A stretch of DNA of 64,000 bases, taken from JANSYA01 sp965243385 (GTDB lineage: Bacteria > Spirochaetota > Leptospiria > Leptospirales > Leptonemataceae). Position numbers and translations under genes: made by a program. The notes beneath the pieces were generated by a model. The model was not told where the DNA came from. It made no database searches and worked only from the letters and a program-made list of their open reading frames with translations. Each line of letters begins with the position of its first letter. Within the stretch, counting starts at the first letter, position 1. This document shows positions 25,936 through 35,207 of the stretch, piece by piece. The stretch lies in assembly GCA_965243385.1 (NCBI GenBank), contig CBDEUV010000002.1:372001-436000 (forward strand), given 5' to 3'.

Positions 25936-26322
25936 TTATTTTTTGGTTTTGTCGCGGACGGAAGCGACGGCGGAGCGCAGAAATTCGATACGCGAACCGT
26001 CGCCGACGTTCAGGGTAATCGTATCTTCTTTAACCGACGCAACGGAACCGAGGATACCGCTGGTGGTCACGACCTGATCGCCTTTTTCCAGGGTCGAAAG
26101 CATCTCTTTCTTGCGCTTCTCTTCCTGGCGCTGCGGGCGAATCATCATGAAGTACATGAAGACGAAGACGCCGCCCAGAATCAGAAAAAAGGTCCAATCA
26201 AATCCCGGCGCGGCTCCGGAGCCGGCAGGAGCGCTGCCGTTCGTCGTTCCGCCCTGGGGTTGCACGACTTCCGCGGGTGAGGGCGCGGCCGACTGCTGCG
26301 CCAGATACTCGGTCCATTCCAT
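25936..26322 (-). CDS. yajC: Sec translocon accessory subunit YajC
   Basis: 128 residues from ATG 26322 (MEWTEYLAQQSAA); the frame is open 12 codons further upstream. Single TM helix (DWTFFLILGGVFVFMYFMMIRPQ) with the conserved YFxxIRPQxxxEKxxxxMLxxLxKGDxVVTxSGIxGxV pattern: IRPQRQEEKRKKEMLSTLEK, GDQVVTTSGILGSVASV. YajC binds SecDF to the SecYEG channel. A Pro/Gly/Ser-rich N-terminal extension of ~40 residues precedes the helix. First gene of the yajC-anchor-secD-secF set; trpD ends 72 bp upstream. Confidence 0.95.
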   Translation of the reverse strand: MEWTEYLAQQSAAPSPAEVVQPQGGTTNGSAPAGSGAAPGFDWTFFLILGGVFVFMYFMMIRPQRQEEKRKKEMLSTLEKGDQVVTTSGILGSVASVKEDTITLNVGDGSRIEFLRSAVASVRDKTKK

Positions 26323-26394
26323 GCAAACATGACTCCCCGGCCCCCTGCCCCTGTCCACAACAAAGGCAAATGGCCGCGGTTCACGCGCTAAAAA

Positions 26395-27402
26395 TCAGCA
26401 GACCCAGCGCGCGAGCAGCTCCGCGCCGCGTCCGGCGCGCAGGCCTTCGAGGCAGGCCGCGCCCGCAGTCTGCAGATCGGCGTCGTTCACCATTCCGTAG
26501 ATCAGAGCCGCGTTCATGGCGATGGTGTGGTTCTCCGCGTCGCTGCCTTTGCCTTCGAGAATCGCCCGGCTGCGGCGAATCGCGTCTTCGCGATCCACCG
26601 GGCGCAAATCAGCGAGATCGGCACCATTCAATCCGAAGTCCGCGGGGTTCAGCTGCCCCTGGTCTGTGATCTGCCCATCGGCGATGCGGATAAAATGCGT
26701 GGCGGCGGCCGGCGAAACCTCGTCCAGCCCGTCCTCGGAGTGCAGGAGATAGGCGCCCTTGCGACCCTGCAGCGACAGCGCATGAGCCATGCGCTCCATA
26801 TAGTCTTTGTGAAAGACGCCCACCACCTGGTAGTTGACCGGCGCGGGATTCGTGAGGGGCCCCAGCAGATTGAAGACCGTGCGAAAGCCCAGACTCTTGC
26901 GCACCGGCGCCGCGTACTTCATGGCGGGGTGCCAGGTCTGCGCGAATAGAAAGGTGATGCCCACCCGCTTGAGCTCCGCGGCCACGTCTTTGGGCTCTTT
27001 GTTCAGGCGCATGCCCAGGCCTTCCAGCAGATCGGCAGAACCGGTCGTACTCGAGACCGCGCGGTTCCCATGCTTCGCCACCGGGATGCCCATGCCCGCC
27101 AGCAGCACCGCCGAGAGCGTCGAGATATTCAGGGTTCCCTGGCTGTCACCGCCGGTGCCGCAGGTGTCCACCAGAACGGGCGGCGCTTCGTCGGGCCAGC
27201 GCAGCGCGGCGTGACGCATGGATCGCGCGAAGGCTTCGATTTCCGCGCCGGTTTCACCTTTCAGCGCCAGAGCCGTCAAAAGCGCGGCCGTGCGGGCTTC
27301 CCCCGCTTCGCCGGTCATGATCATGGCCATGGCCCGGGAAGCCTCTTCGGCGCTCAGGTCGCCTTCTTTGCGCATGAGTTTTCTTAGTACGTCTCCGATC
27401 AT
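26395..27402 (-). CDS. trpD: Anthranilate phosphoribosyltransferase
   Basis: 335 residues. Transfers phosphoribose from PRPP to anthranilate, second step of the tryptophan branch. Signatures: VDTCGTGGDSQGTLNISTLSAVLLAG (PRPP loop, about 78-103), VAKHGNRAVSSTTGSADLLEGLG, FLFAQTWHPAMKYAAPVRKSLGFRTVFNLLGPLTNPA (about 150-187) and HSEDGLDEVSPAA. No other trp gene is in the window, so it is separated from the usual trp operon. It lies between pgsA (86 bp upstream) and yajC. Confidence 0.95.
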   Translation of the reverse strand: MIGDVLRKLMRKEGDLSAEEASRAMAMIMTGEAGEARTAALLTALALKGETGAEIEAFARSMRHAALRWPDEAPPVLVDTCGTGGDSQGTLNISTLSAVLLAGMGIPVAKHGNRAVSSTTGSADLLEGLGMRLNKEPKDVAAELKRVGITFLFAQTWHPAMKYAAPVRKSLGFRTVFNLLGPLTNPAPVNYQVVGVFHKDYMERMAHALSLQGRKGAYLLHSEDGLDEVSPAAATHFIRIADGQITDQGQLNPADFGLNGADLADLRPVDREDAIRRSRAILEGKGSDAENHTIAMNAALIYGMVNDADLQTAGAACLEGLRAGRGAELLARWVC

Positions 27403-27488
27403 CCCCTGGTCCTCGCCTGGTCCTCGAATATGGTTTTGAACGTCGTATGGGCGTTTCGTCTGGCTGTCGATTCGTTATTGGCGACGGC

Positions 27489-28205
27489 TCAAGCCCCGTC
27501 TCCTGCGTCGCGTTCGACTTTCGCATAGGGCGGCAAGAGCAACCGGTAGTTCGTATAAAGATAACGCAGACCGGAAATCACGGTCATCACCGTCGTCAAC
27601 AGCATCAGGTAGTACGGCACGAAGCTGGCCAGTTCGTACGAAACGCTTTCCACCGGCCCGGCGAAGAAGCGCAGCATATTCTCCGTCGCAACCTGGTAGG
27701 CTCCCTGTCCGGCTTCGCGGGCGGCTTCGTAGACGGCGTTGATGGTGCCGCGTTCTTTGTGGGAGATAATCAGGAAGCTGACCAGAATCATGGTAATACA
27801 GAACATCTGAAAGGCGGTCTTGACTTTGCCGAAGACCGAGGTGCGCAAAACCACGTTTTTACGCACAGCCAGCCAGCGCATGGCCGTGATCATCATATCA
27901 CGACCGATGATGATCAATACCATCCACAGCTGCACCTGCGCGGACAAAAAGATAAAGGTCAAAAACGCGGCGGTTACCAGCGCCTTATCCGCCAGGGGGT
28001 CCATGAATTTGCCCAGCTCGGTTTCCTGCTTGAAACGCCGGGCGATATAGCCGTCGACCAGATCGGTGATCGAAGCCAGAGCGAATAGAGAAAAGGCGAT
28101 GATCCGGCTGTTTAAGTCCGGCTGCAGGAGCAGATAGATAAAAATCGGCACGGAAAGAAAACGCAGCAGGGTCAGTATGTTCGGAATATTCCAGACAAAT
28201 TTCAC
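27489..28205 (-). CDS. pgsA: CDP-diacylglycerol-glycerol-3-phosphate 3-phosphatidyltransferase
   Basis: 238 residues, integral membrane CDP-alcohol phosphatidyltransferase making phosphatidylglycerol phosphate. The signature D-x2-DG-x2-AR-x8-G-x3-D-x3-D is present as DLVDGYIARRFKQETELGKFMDPLADK (about 43-69). N-terminus NIPNILTLLRFLSVPIFIYLL is typical of PgsA. Five to six hydrophobic helices are visible. Its ATG overlaps the rimO stop by 4 bases (ATGA), indicating translational coupling. Confidence 0.93.
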   Translation of the reverse strand: MKFVWNIPNILTLLRFLSVPIFIYLLLQPDLNSRIIAFSLFALASITDLVDGYIARRFKQETELGKFMDPLADKALVTAAFLTFIFLSAQVQLWMVLIIIGRDMMITAMRWLAVRKNVVLRTSVFGKVKTAFQMFCITMILVSFLIISHKERGTINAVYEAAREAGQGAYQVATENMLRFFAGPVESVSYELASFVPYYLMLLTTVMTVISGLRYLYTNYRLLLPPYAKVERDAGDGA

Positions 28206-29587
28206 GATTGCGAACTCCCCACCCGCTTACCGGTCATATCATACTCGTAAAAACCGGTCAGCTCAACGTCCAGTAAATCGCCGATTCGCGGCGCGTTTTC
28301 CGAAGCGGAATTTCCAGGTTCGACGAACACCGCCTCATCGACCTCCGGCGCGTCCTGCGCCCGCCGGGCCACGATGCGGCCGTCGCTTTCGATCTGGTCG
28401 ACCATGCAGCGCACGCGGCGTCCGACCCGCTCTCTGTGGAGCCCGCGCAGAACATCGAGATGCGCGAGACGGACTTCGTTGATGCGGGCCGCCTTGGTCG
28501 CGGCGGGAATGGGATCCCCGAGATCGAATCCGGGAGTTCCCTCTTCGGGACTGTAGCTGAAGAGCGCGAGTTTTTCAGGCCGCACCTGTTCGATAAACTC
28601 CAGCACCTGTTCGAGATCCGCTTCGTCTTCGCCGGGATAGCCCAGCAAAAGCGAGGTGCGAATTTCCACTTCGGGGACCAGCCCGCGGATCTTCGAAAAG
28701 AGCGCCGAAAATTTTTCGAAATCGCCGTAGCGTCGCATGGCGCGCAGAACCTTCGCCGAAACGTGCTGCACAGGGCTTTCGAAGTACGGCACGACTTTCC
28801 CGCCGCGATCGCCGGCATCGTTCCATAACAAACCGCGATCGACGATGCCTTCCCAGATCTGCTCTGTCCGCAGATCGGGATACAGGTACAGCAGGCGAAT
28901 CCAGCTGAGCTGTGGAATTCCGTGCAGCTCTTCGAGCAGCTCCAGAAAGGCGGCCGGACTTCCGCCGTACTGATTGGTATCCTGGCTCACCAGGCAGACT
29001 TCGCGCACGCCTTCGCGCTCCGCGAGCTGACGGCACTCAGCCACGATCTCTTCGCGCGGCGTTTCGCGAAAAGCGCCGCGAAAGCCGGGGATCGCGCAGA
29101 ACGCGCAGCCGCGATTGCAACCGTCCGAAATCTTGACGGCGGCGTACGGCGCGGCTGAATTCGCGGGATCGGCCAGATCAATTAAATCGGCGGCGCCCGG
29201 AGCCTGGTCGCCCTGGCTGCGGCCCGGTAAATCGAAACGGTCACCGATGATTTCGCCCGCGCGATGATAGAGACCGGTGCCGAAGCTCAAATCGACTTCC
29301 GGCAGCTCGTCGCGCACCGCCGCGGTATAACGTTCGCTGAAGCAACCGGCCAGGATCAGCTTCTGGTCCGAGCCGGTGCGCTTGAGCCCCGCCGCTTCCA
29401 TGACGGTCTGGATGGTTTCGACCCGCGCCGATTCGATGAACGAACAGCTGTTGATCAAATGAAAGTCGGAACTCTGCGCGTCGGTCGCCCGCCGCAATCC
29501 GCGACGGCGCAGGCTGCGCTCCATTTCGCGGGAGTCCGCCTGATTCTTGGGGCAGCCCAGGGTGGTGATATAGTACGTGGCGCTCAA
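28202..29587 (-). CDS. rimO: Ribosomal protein uS12 methylthiotransferase RimO
   Basis: 461 residues, radical SAM methylthiotransferase that modifies an aspartate of ribosomal protein S12. UPF0004 domain with three cysteines (TLGCPKNQADSREME, LINSCSFIESAR, LAGCFSERY); radical-SAM cluster motif CNRGCAFCAIP within AVKISDGCNRGCAFCAIPG; LLYLYPDLRTEQIWEGI; EIRTSLLLGYPGEDEADLEQVLEFI; C-terminal TRAM domain (about 385-455). Choice of RimO over MiaB rests on GCPKNQADSREM and KISDGCNRGCAFCAIPGFRG. Overlaps pgsA by 4 bp; 38 bp after rodZ. Confidence 0.95.
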   Translation of the reverse strand: MSATYYITTLGCPKNQADSREMERSLRRRGLRRATDAQSSDFHLINSCSFIESARVETIQTVMEAAGLKRTGSDQKLILAGCFSERYTAAVRDELPEVDLSFGTGLYHRAGEIIGDRFDLPGRSQGDQAPGAADLIDLADPANSAAPYAAVKISDGCNRGCAFCAIPGFRGAFRETPREEIVAECRQLAEREGVREVCLVSQDTNQYGGSPAAFLELLEELHGIPQLSWIRLLYLYPDLRTEQIWEGIVDRGLLWNDAGDRGGKVVPYFESPVQHVSAKVLRAMRRYGDFEKFSALFSKIRGLVPEVEIRTSLLLGYPGEDEADLEQVLEFIEQVRPEKLALFSYSPEEGTPGFDLGDPIPAATKAARINEVRLAHLDVLRGLHRERVGRRVRCMVDQIESDGRIVARRAQDAPEVDEAVFVEPGNSASENAPRIGDLLDVELTGFYEYDMTGKRVGSSQS

Positions 29588-29625
29588 TCTGTGTGCCGAA
29601 CGCAGGCGCTGCGTTTATGAGTCCG

Positions 29626-30801
29626 TTATTGGGCGACCCGCACGATCTCTTCGACCTTGCAGCGCCCCGGATCCAGCGGATCGGGAACGCGACGGTATTC
29701 CAGCTCGACGATCTTACCAGGGGGGCCCGCCACCCGCGGCGGTGAACCGTCGCGAAAGATACGCACGCCGCCGCCGTTGCCCACGCGAATCTGGAGGCGG
29801 CTTTCCGCTTCGAGCGGTCGCGTTTCGCCCGCGGCGATGGTGCGGCCTTGATGCGAAGTGCCGTCTTCGGACCACTGAAAGTACGAGTCGCTGATAAACT
29901 GTAAGGTAACCTGAATTTCGCAGGCGGCCTTTTGCACGGGCTGCTGGCCGTCCTGCGGGGTTTGAATGGCGACCGGATTCGCGCTGGCTTCGACACGAAA
30001 TTCAACGCGCGAAGAAAACTCCGCCAGAATTTGGGGCGTGATTTTGATTTCGCGGTTCAGCCCTTCGAAAGCGCCGATGTCCGGACTCAGGGTGACGGTT
30101 TCGCCCTGCAGGGCGGTGAAGCTATAATTGTCTTCGTCGTTGATGCGAATGCGAAATTCTCCGCGGGCGGGCTGCCCGGGATTCTGCTCGATCTTTTGCA
30201 GGCAGAATTTCAGGCTCAGACTGTCGGCCGAAAAACGCAGGGTATTAGAAGTATTCACGTCTTCCAGACGCGGCGTCGTGCCCTGCTGGGGCAAAGTCGT
30301 GGCGATGATTTCGCGATTGGGATCGTCGCAGAAAGCCGCTTCGCCTCCCCCGCCGACCGAGCCGCCGAATTTCGGCAGGCTGAGCGTGCCGGTCGCGAAT
30401 AGAGCGATTACGCCGCCGAGGAGCAACACGACCAGCGCGACTCCCAACAATCTCGGGTTCACGCCGGGCAGCGAAATCGACGGCATGGAAAGCGAAGGCA
30501 TGCGAAAGCCGACCCCGCCGGTCGGTTTGGTCAGCTCTTTGAGCGGCGCTTCGGACAGATCGATTTGATGGCCGCGATATAAATTCAGAAGGTGTTCGGT
30601 ATCCAGATTCAGATACTCGGCGTAGCTGCGCAGAAAACCCAGCGCGTAGGTCTCGCCGGGAAAGACCGAATAGTCTTCGTTTTCCAGAGCGTCGACGTAG
30701 CGCGGTGTGATATTCGTTTCGCGCCCGACGTCTTTGAGCGAAAGTTTGCGTGCTTCGCGCGCTTCGCGCAGAATCGTTCCAACTCGTTTCGAAAGGACCA
30801 T
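29626..30801 (-). CDS. rodZ: RodZ-like helix-turn-helix membrane protein
   Basis: About 391 residues from ATG 30801 (MVLSKRVGTILREARE); an ATG seven codons upstream would overlap the lolA stop. N-terminal cro/XRE-like HTH_25 domain (LREAREARKLSLKDVGRET, RYVDALENEDYSVFPGETYALGFLRSYAEYLNL), which in RodZ binds MreB. One TM helix at about residues 118-138 (LLGVALVVLLLGGVIALFATG), then a long periplasmic part ending in a DUF4115-type domain (FQWSEDGTSHQGRTIAAGETRPL). RodZ links the MreB cytoskeleton to the elongasome. Located downstream of ftsK and lolA. Confidence 0.87.
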   Translation of the reverse strand: MVLSKRVGTILREAREARKLSLKDVGRETNITPRYVDALENEDYSVFPGETYALGFLRSYAEYLNLDTEHLLNLYRGHQIDLSEAPLKELTKPTGGVGFRMPSLSMPSISLPGVNPRLLGVALVVLLLGGVIALFATGTLSLPKFGGSVGGGGEAAFCDDPNREIIATTLPQQGTTPRLEDVNTSNTLRFSADSLSLKFCLQKIEQNPGQPARGEFRIRINDEDNYSFTALQGETVTLSPDIGAFEGLNREIKITPQILAEFSSRVEFRVEASANPVAIQTPQDGQQPVQKAACEIQVTLQFISDSYFQWSEDGTSHQGRTIAAGETRPLEAESRLQIRVGNGGGVRIFRDGSPPRVAGPPGKIVELEYRRVPDPLDPGRCKVEEIVRVAQ

Positions 30802-30818
30802 AGTACCCTTGGTGTGAA

Positions 30819-31661
30819 TCAATCCTCTTTAACGAGGGGGTTCAGTACGACCCGCACGCCGTCGTCCGGCTGATACTGAAAGAGTTTGCCTTCCAGTTTG
30901 CGACTCGTATTGATATCGGAGAAAGAGATCGAGGTTTGTTTTCCGTAACCGTCCGAGGCTTCCGCGCGACGCACGAGATAGCTTTCGGAATCGACGAAGA
31001 GGCGGATGCGTTCGTAGCCGCCGATCTTCTCGCGCTGCTCCATATCCAGAACGAAGAAGGTGCCGTCGTTGAATTTGCGGGGCTGCTCGGGAGTGTCGAA
31101 GCGGTAATGATATTTCCGAAACAGGCGTTTGAGGCCGCTGCTCGGATCGGCGGTGAACACGTCGCGATTACTCGCGTTCTTCTTTTTTAAGGTGAGCTCC
31201 TGTTTACCGACGGCGTTCAGCCGCCGGATATAAAACCACATGATGCGTCCGTCGGAAACGATCAGGTTGCCGGCCGGCTGCGAAAACTCATAACGAATCT
31301 TGCCGGGCTTCTGATAATAGAGGCGCCCGCTCATATTTTTGACCCGACCGCCCTCTTTCGTGGAGATACTGAAGCGGGCCGAAAATTGCTCCGCGCCCTC
31401 AAAGGTCTTCTGGACCGCCCGCGCGACTTCGGCGTGGGAATGCCAGTTCCGCTCGCTGTCGTTCGACTGTTGGGCCGGGGCCTGAGCGCGCAGCAGGCCG
31501 AACTCCGGAACGCCGAAAACGAGGGCCAGACACGCCGCAGCCGTAACGCCCGGAACGGCCAGCATTCCAGCCAGGCGGCCCCGACCGAATCGCAGCGCTG
31601 CTTCGGATTCGGCGCGCGAAGGAGCGGCGGATGTGCGATATTTGTTAGGGAAAAAACGCAT
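30819..31661 (-). CDS. lolA: Outer-membrane lipoprotein carrier protein LolA
   Basis: 280 residues. Periplasmic chaperone that carries lipoproteins to the outer membrane. A basic N-terminus and late hydrophobic segment (about 34-56, AVPGVTAAACLALVFGV) form an unusually long signal sequence. The LolA fold follows: VARAVQKTFEGAEQFSARFSIS, MSGRLYYQKPGKIRYEFSQP, NLIVSDGRIMWFYIRRLNAVGK, TFFVLDMEQREKIGGYERIRLFVD. Ends GVRVVLNPLVKED. Presence of LolA fits a diderm with lipoprotein sorting, as in Leptospira. 40 bp after ftsK; 17 bp before rodZ. Confidence 0.87.
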   Translation of the reverse strand: MRFFPNKYRTSAAPSRAESEAALRFGRGRLAGMLAVPGVTAAACLALVFGVPEFGLLRAQAPAQQSNDSERNWHSHAEVARAVQKTFEGAEQFSARFSISTKEGGRVKNMSGRLYYQKPGKIRYEFSQPAGNLIVSDGRIMWFYIRRLNAVGKQELTLKKKNASNRDVFTADPSSGLKRLFRKYHYRFDTPEQPRKFNDGTFFVLDMEQREKIGGYERIRLFVDSESYLVRRAEASDGYGKQTSISFSDINTSRKLEGKLFQYQPDDGVRVVLNPLVKED

Positions 31662-31701
31662 GCTTCTGACACCTGACAGGGCCTCCGCCAGGAGGCAAGA
31701 G

Positions 31702-34700
31702 TCAAGATCTTTTCAGTATTTCCCGGGGCTTGTTCCCGATCGCCGGACTCAGATAGCCTTTTTGCTCCAGCATTTCGATCAAACTCGCGGCCCGATTATA
31801 ACCGATCCGCAGACGGCGCTGAATATAGGACGTGGAAGTCTTGCCCGATTCCAGGACGATCTTCCAGGCCTGTTGTAGCAGCTCGGAGTCGACGTCGTTC
31901 TCCGCCGCCTCGGTGCTTTCCTCTTCGATGTAGGCCTCTAAGTCCACATACGCCGGCTCGCCGTAGCGCGCGGTTTCCTGAACCACGTTTTCAATTTCGG
32001 CTTCGGTCAAAAGCGGAGCCTGCAGACGCACCAGCGCGGTCGAGCTGGGACTGCGGTACAACATATCGCCTTTGCCGAGCAGCGTTTCGGCCCCGTTCAT
32101 ATCGAGAATGGTGCGACTGTCGGTTTTCTGCGCCACGTGAAAGGCGATACGCGCCGGGCAGTTCGCTTTAATCAATGCCGTAATCACGTCGACCGACGGG
32201 CGCTGGGTGGCCATCACGATATGGATTCCGACCGCCCGCGCTTTTTGCGTGAGCCGAATGATCGAGTCTTCCACATCTTTGGCCGCGACCATCATCAAAT
32301 CCGAAAGCTCGTCAATAAACACGACGATGTAGGGCATCTTCTCGCGTTTGCCGGCGGCGCCCTCGGGCGGCGGAAATCCCGGCAACTGAGTTTCGGCGGC
32401 GATGCGGTCGTTAAACGAACGAATGTCGCGGCTCTTCGAGTGCGAAAGAATTTCGTAGCGGCGTTCCATTTCGTTGATCACCCAGGTGAGCGCCTTACTC
32501 GCCTGGCGCACATCGGTAATCACCGGCATGATCAAATGCGGAATGCCTTCGAAGAGTTTGAGCTCGACCATCTTCGGATCGATCATGATAAAGCGCACGT
32601 CTTCAGGCGAACGCGTATATAGCAGCGATGCAATGATCGCGTTCATATAGACCGACTTACCCGAGCCGGTCGATCCGGCGATGAGTAAATGCGGCAGACG
32701 CGCGAGGTCCACGTACTGCTTTTCGCCGGCAATGTTTTTGCCGAGCACCACGCAGAGCTCGTTGCGGGCCATCACGTCGCGGTCCAGCATATCGCCCAGC
32801 ACCACTCCTTCGCGGTGGCGATTGGGAATCTCGATGCCGACGGTGGGTTTGCCGGGGATCGGTGCGATAATGCGAATCGAAGGCGCCTCCAGATTCATCT
32901 TGATCTCGTCGGAGATGCCCAGAATGCGCGAAACCCGCACACCCGCCTCGAGCTTGACTTCGTACAGGGTAATGATCGGTCCCCGCTGGGTCCGCACGAC
33001 CCGCGCCTGAATGCCATAATCCTGCATTACTTTTTCCAGGCGTTCCCTGGTGACCTCGATTTCGCGGCTCACGTCTTCGCGCGGCGGAGCTTCGCCGGGT
33101 TTCAGCAGATTGCCGGGCAGATGATAACGCCGGGTCGCGCTCTTCGCCTGAAATTTCGGTACGGCCGAAAGCGGAACGGGTTTTTTACGCGGCTTGCGGG
33201 CCGGCGCCGGCACGGCCTCCGGAACGGCAGCGCTCACGACTGCATCCTCCGCTTCGACCATAGCGGGCGCTGCGATTTCTTCTGCAGGGGGCATCTCGTC
33301 CGCTGCCGGGCTCGCCGCTGCCACGCCAGGCGCATCGAGTGCGTCTTCGTATTCGACGTCGTCTTCGATATGTTCCGCTTCAATTTCAATGCTCTGCGCC
33401 GCATCGGGATTCGCATCGAGCACGTCGCGGTCATTCGTTGCGAGTTCCGATTCCGATTCCGATTCTGCGAATGACGTCGATTCCGCATCCGCTTCGGAGA
33501 ATTGTACCATGCCTGCGTCCTGCGTATCGTTTTCGGTCACAGCGTCGCTTTCAAATTCGTCCACGACGCCGGGCGCCGCCGGTAGATCGTTCAGAGCGTG
33601 CGATGAATGCGCGCGATCGTTTCGACGTTCGCGACGTTGCAACAGCTGTAAGTCGAGCGGTTCCAGAATGTCCGCAGTCGTAGCGCGGAAATCCGTCTGC
33701 GGGGCGCGCGCAGGCGCGGCCGGCTCTGATTCGAAGGTTTGCGTTTTCGCAAAACCGGTCTGGCTTGCGGCGGTCGCCGCGTCCGCAAAAGCTGAGCCAC
33801 GACGCGCGGCTCTCGACTGTCGCGATGCGGGCGCCGCGCGAAAATGAAAACGCGTTTCGTCTTCGTTAAAAAAGCCGCTCAGGTCCCCGCCTTCGCCCGC
33901 GCCTGCGCGCGATTCAAGGCCGGCCGCAGCCGCGGGCTGGCGTCCCGGCGAATCGTTCAGCCAGTCCGAGCGGCCCGGGCGCGATTCGATACGCGAAAGG
34001 GCCGCCTGCAGATGCCGGGCGTTGCCGGACAGACGGGTGCGCTGCTGCAAGCCGCGAATACTCGTGGAGCCGCCTGTCGTTTCGTCGGCCTCGTCCGCTT
34101 CGGGAAAATCATTGTACAAAATGTCGTCACCCGCTTCACCGGCCGGGTCCGAGAGCGGCGCTTCGCCAGCTTCTTCGCTATCCTTTTCGGCGAACGCGGG
34201 CGGATCGCCGGCGTCCCGCCCTTCTTCGTATTCTTCTGCGGACTCTTCTTGCGGATCGACCGCGACCCGCTCGATCCACGGCCGGCGCTCGCCGGCGGCG
34301 CCGGCTTCTTTATGCAATAGACCCGCCATCATATCGGGCTGCTCTGCGCCCGTCGGCGGGGCGGGTTCGACCGAGGCGACGCCCTCGCCTGCGTTCGAGC
34401 TCTCCTCAGGGGCCCCTCCGGCCATCGCGTACGCTTCACGATAACCCATCTGGCCTTCGCCGCTGAGCGCCCGGGAATAGGCGCGAATCGCGGCCACAAT
34501 CCGATGGTTGAGCTGACCCAGAAAAACCGGCACGGGAATGCGGATCGCAAGAAAAACACCCGTAAGAAAGATGCCCATCGCCAGAATGAAGCCGCCGTAG
34601 GTTCCGAACAAAACCTGGAAGGCCTGGCCCACCTGGGCGCCCAGCAATCCACCGGCGGATTCCGACGGCCGGCCGTCGACACTGTAGAGCAGCGCGCCGA

Positions 34701-35076
34701 GCAGCGAAGTGCCCGCCATCACCACCAGCACCGCGACCACGCGCGAGAGGGGATCCGTAAAACCGCCCCGATAAAAGGTTAAGAATCCAAGCAGGAACAG
34801 ATAGGGTCCCAGCAGAAAAGCCGATTTACCGAATAAGAACATCAGGAGCTGCGCCGTGTAGTGCCCGACCGTTCCGATCATATTGGCTTCCGGCAAAACC
34901 GCGCCGGGGTCGGCCGAGGCTTCGACGCCGAGCTGGCTCTGAAACGAAACCACTGCCAGGAAGACCAGGATTCCGACCAGGATCATCAGCGTTCCGAAGA
35001 TTTCGCTGACGCCGGATTTTTTCGCTGGCTCGCCGACCGGACCTGTCGCGGGCGAATTGGCTTCTGTTTGCTCCAT
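31702..35076 (-). CDS. ftsK: DNA translocase FtsK
   Basis: 1124 residues. Septal DNA pump for chromosome dimer resolution and clearing. N-terminal domain with four TM helices (about 27-45, 75-98, 105-125, 150-175). A very long acidic, Ala/Glu-rich linker (about 210-640) follows. Then FtsK alpha/beta motor: Walker A IAGSTGSGKSVYMNAII (about 795), Walker B IVVFIDELSDLMMVA, ATQRPSVDVITALIKANCPARIAF. C-terminal winged-helix gamma domain that reads KOPS (LLQQAWKIVLESGKTSTSYIQRRLRIGYNRAA). Heads the ftsK-lolA-rodZ-rimO-pgsA run; the 131 bp upstream (35077-35207) hold no visible gene. Confidence 0.95.
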   Translation of the reverse strand: MEQTEANSPATGPVGEPAKKSGVSEIFGTLMILVGILVFLAVVSFQSQLGVEASADPGAVLPEANMIGTVGHYTAQLLMFLFGKSAFLLGPYLFLLGFLTFYRGGFTDPLSRVVAVLVVMAGTSLLGALLYSVDGRPSESAGGLLGAQVGQAFQVLFGTYGGFILAMGIFLTGVFLAIRIPVPVFLGQLNHRIVAAIRAYSRALSGEGQMGYREAYAMAGGAPEESSNAGEGVASVEPAPPTGAEQPDMMAGLLHKEAGAAGERRPWIERVAVDPQEESAEEYEEGRDAGDPPAFAEKDSEEAGEAPLSDPAGEAGDDILYNDFPEADEADETTGGSTSIRGLQQRTRLSGNARHLQAALSRIESRPGRSDWLNDSPGRQPAAAAGLESRAGAGEGGDLSGFFNEDETRFHFRAAPASRQSRAARRGSAFADAATAASQTGFAKTQTFESEPAAPARAPQTDFRATTADILEPLDLQLLQRRERRNDRAHSSHALNDLPAAPGVVDEFESDAVTENDTQDAGMVQFSEADAESTSFAESESESELATNDRDVLDANPDAAQSIEIEAEHIEDDVEYEDALDAPGVAAASPAADEMPPAEEIAAPAMVEAEDAVVSAAVPEAVPAPARKPRKKPVPLSAVPKFQAKSATRRYHLPGNLLKPGEAPPREDVSREIEVTRERLEKVMQDYGIQARVVRTQRGPIITLYEVKLEAGVRVSRILGISDEIKMNLEAPSIRIIAPIPGKPTVGIEIPNRHREGVVLGDMLDRDVMARNELCVVLGKNIAGEKQYVDLARLPHLLIAGSTGSGKSVYMNAIIASLLYTRSPEDVRFIMIDPKMVELKLFEGIPHLIMPVITDVRQASKALTWVINEMERRYEILSHSKSRDIRSFNDRIAAETQLPGFPPPEGAAGKREKMPYIVVFIDELSDLMMVAAKDVEDSIIRLTQKARAVGIHIVMATQRPSVDVITALIKANCPARIAFHVAQKTDSRTILDMNGAETLLGKGDMLYRSPSSTALVRLQAPLLTEAEIENVVQETARYGEPAYVDLEAYIEEESTEAAENDVDSELLQQAWKIVLESGKTSTSYIQRRLRIGYNRAASLIEMLEQKGYLSPAIGNKPREILKRS

Positions 35077-35207
35077 ACCGGTACATTATCGGAGCAGGCC
35101 GGAGATCGGGGCGGGGATTTTTGGCCGGAAGGGCCTGGAAATTCGCCTGCGGCCTCAATGTCACTCGCCCGCTGCCGGGGACCCGGGACGCCCCCTGCGC
35201 TCCGCGC

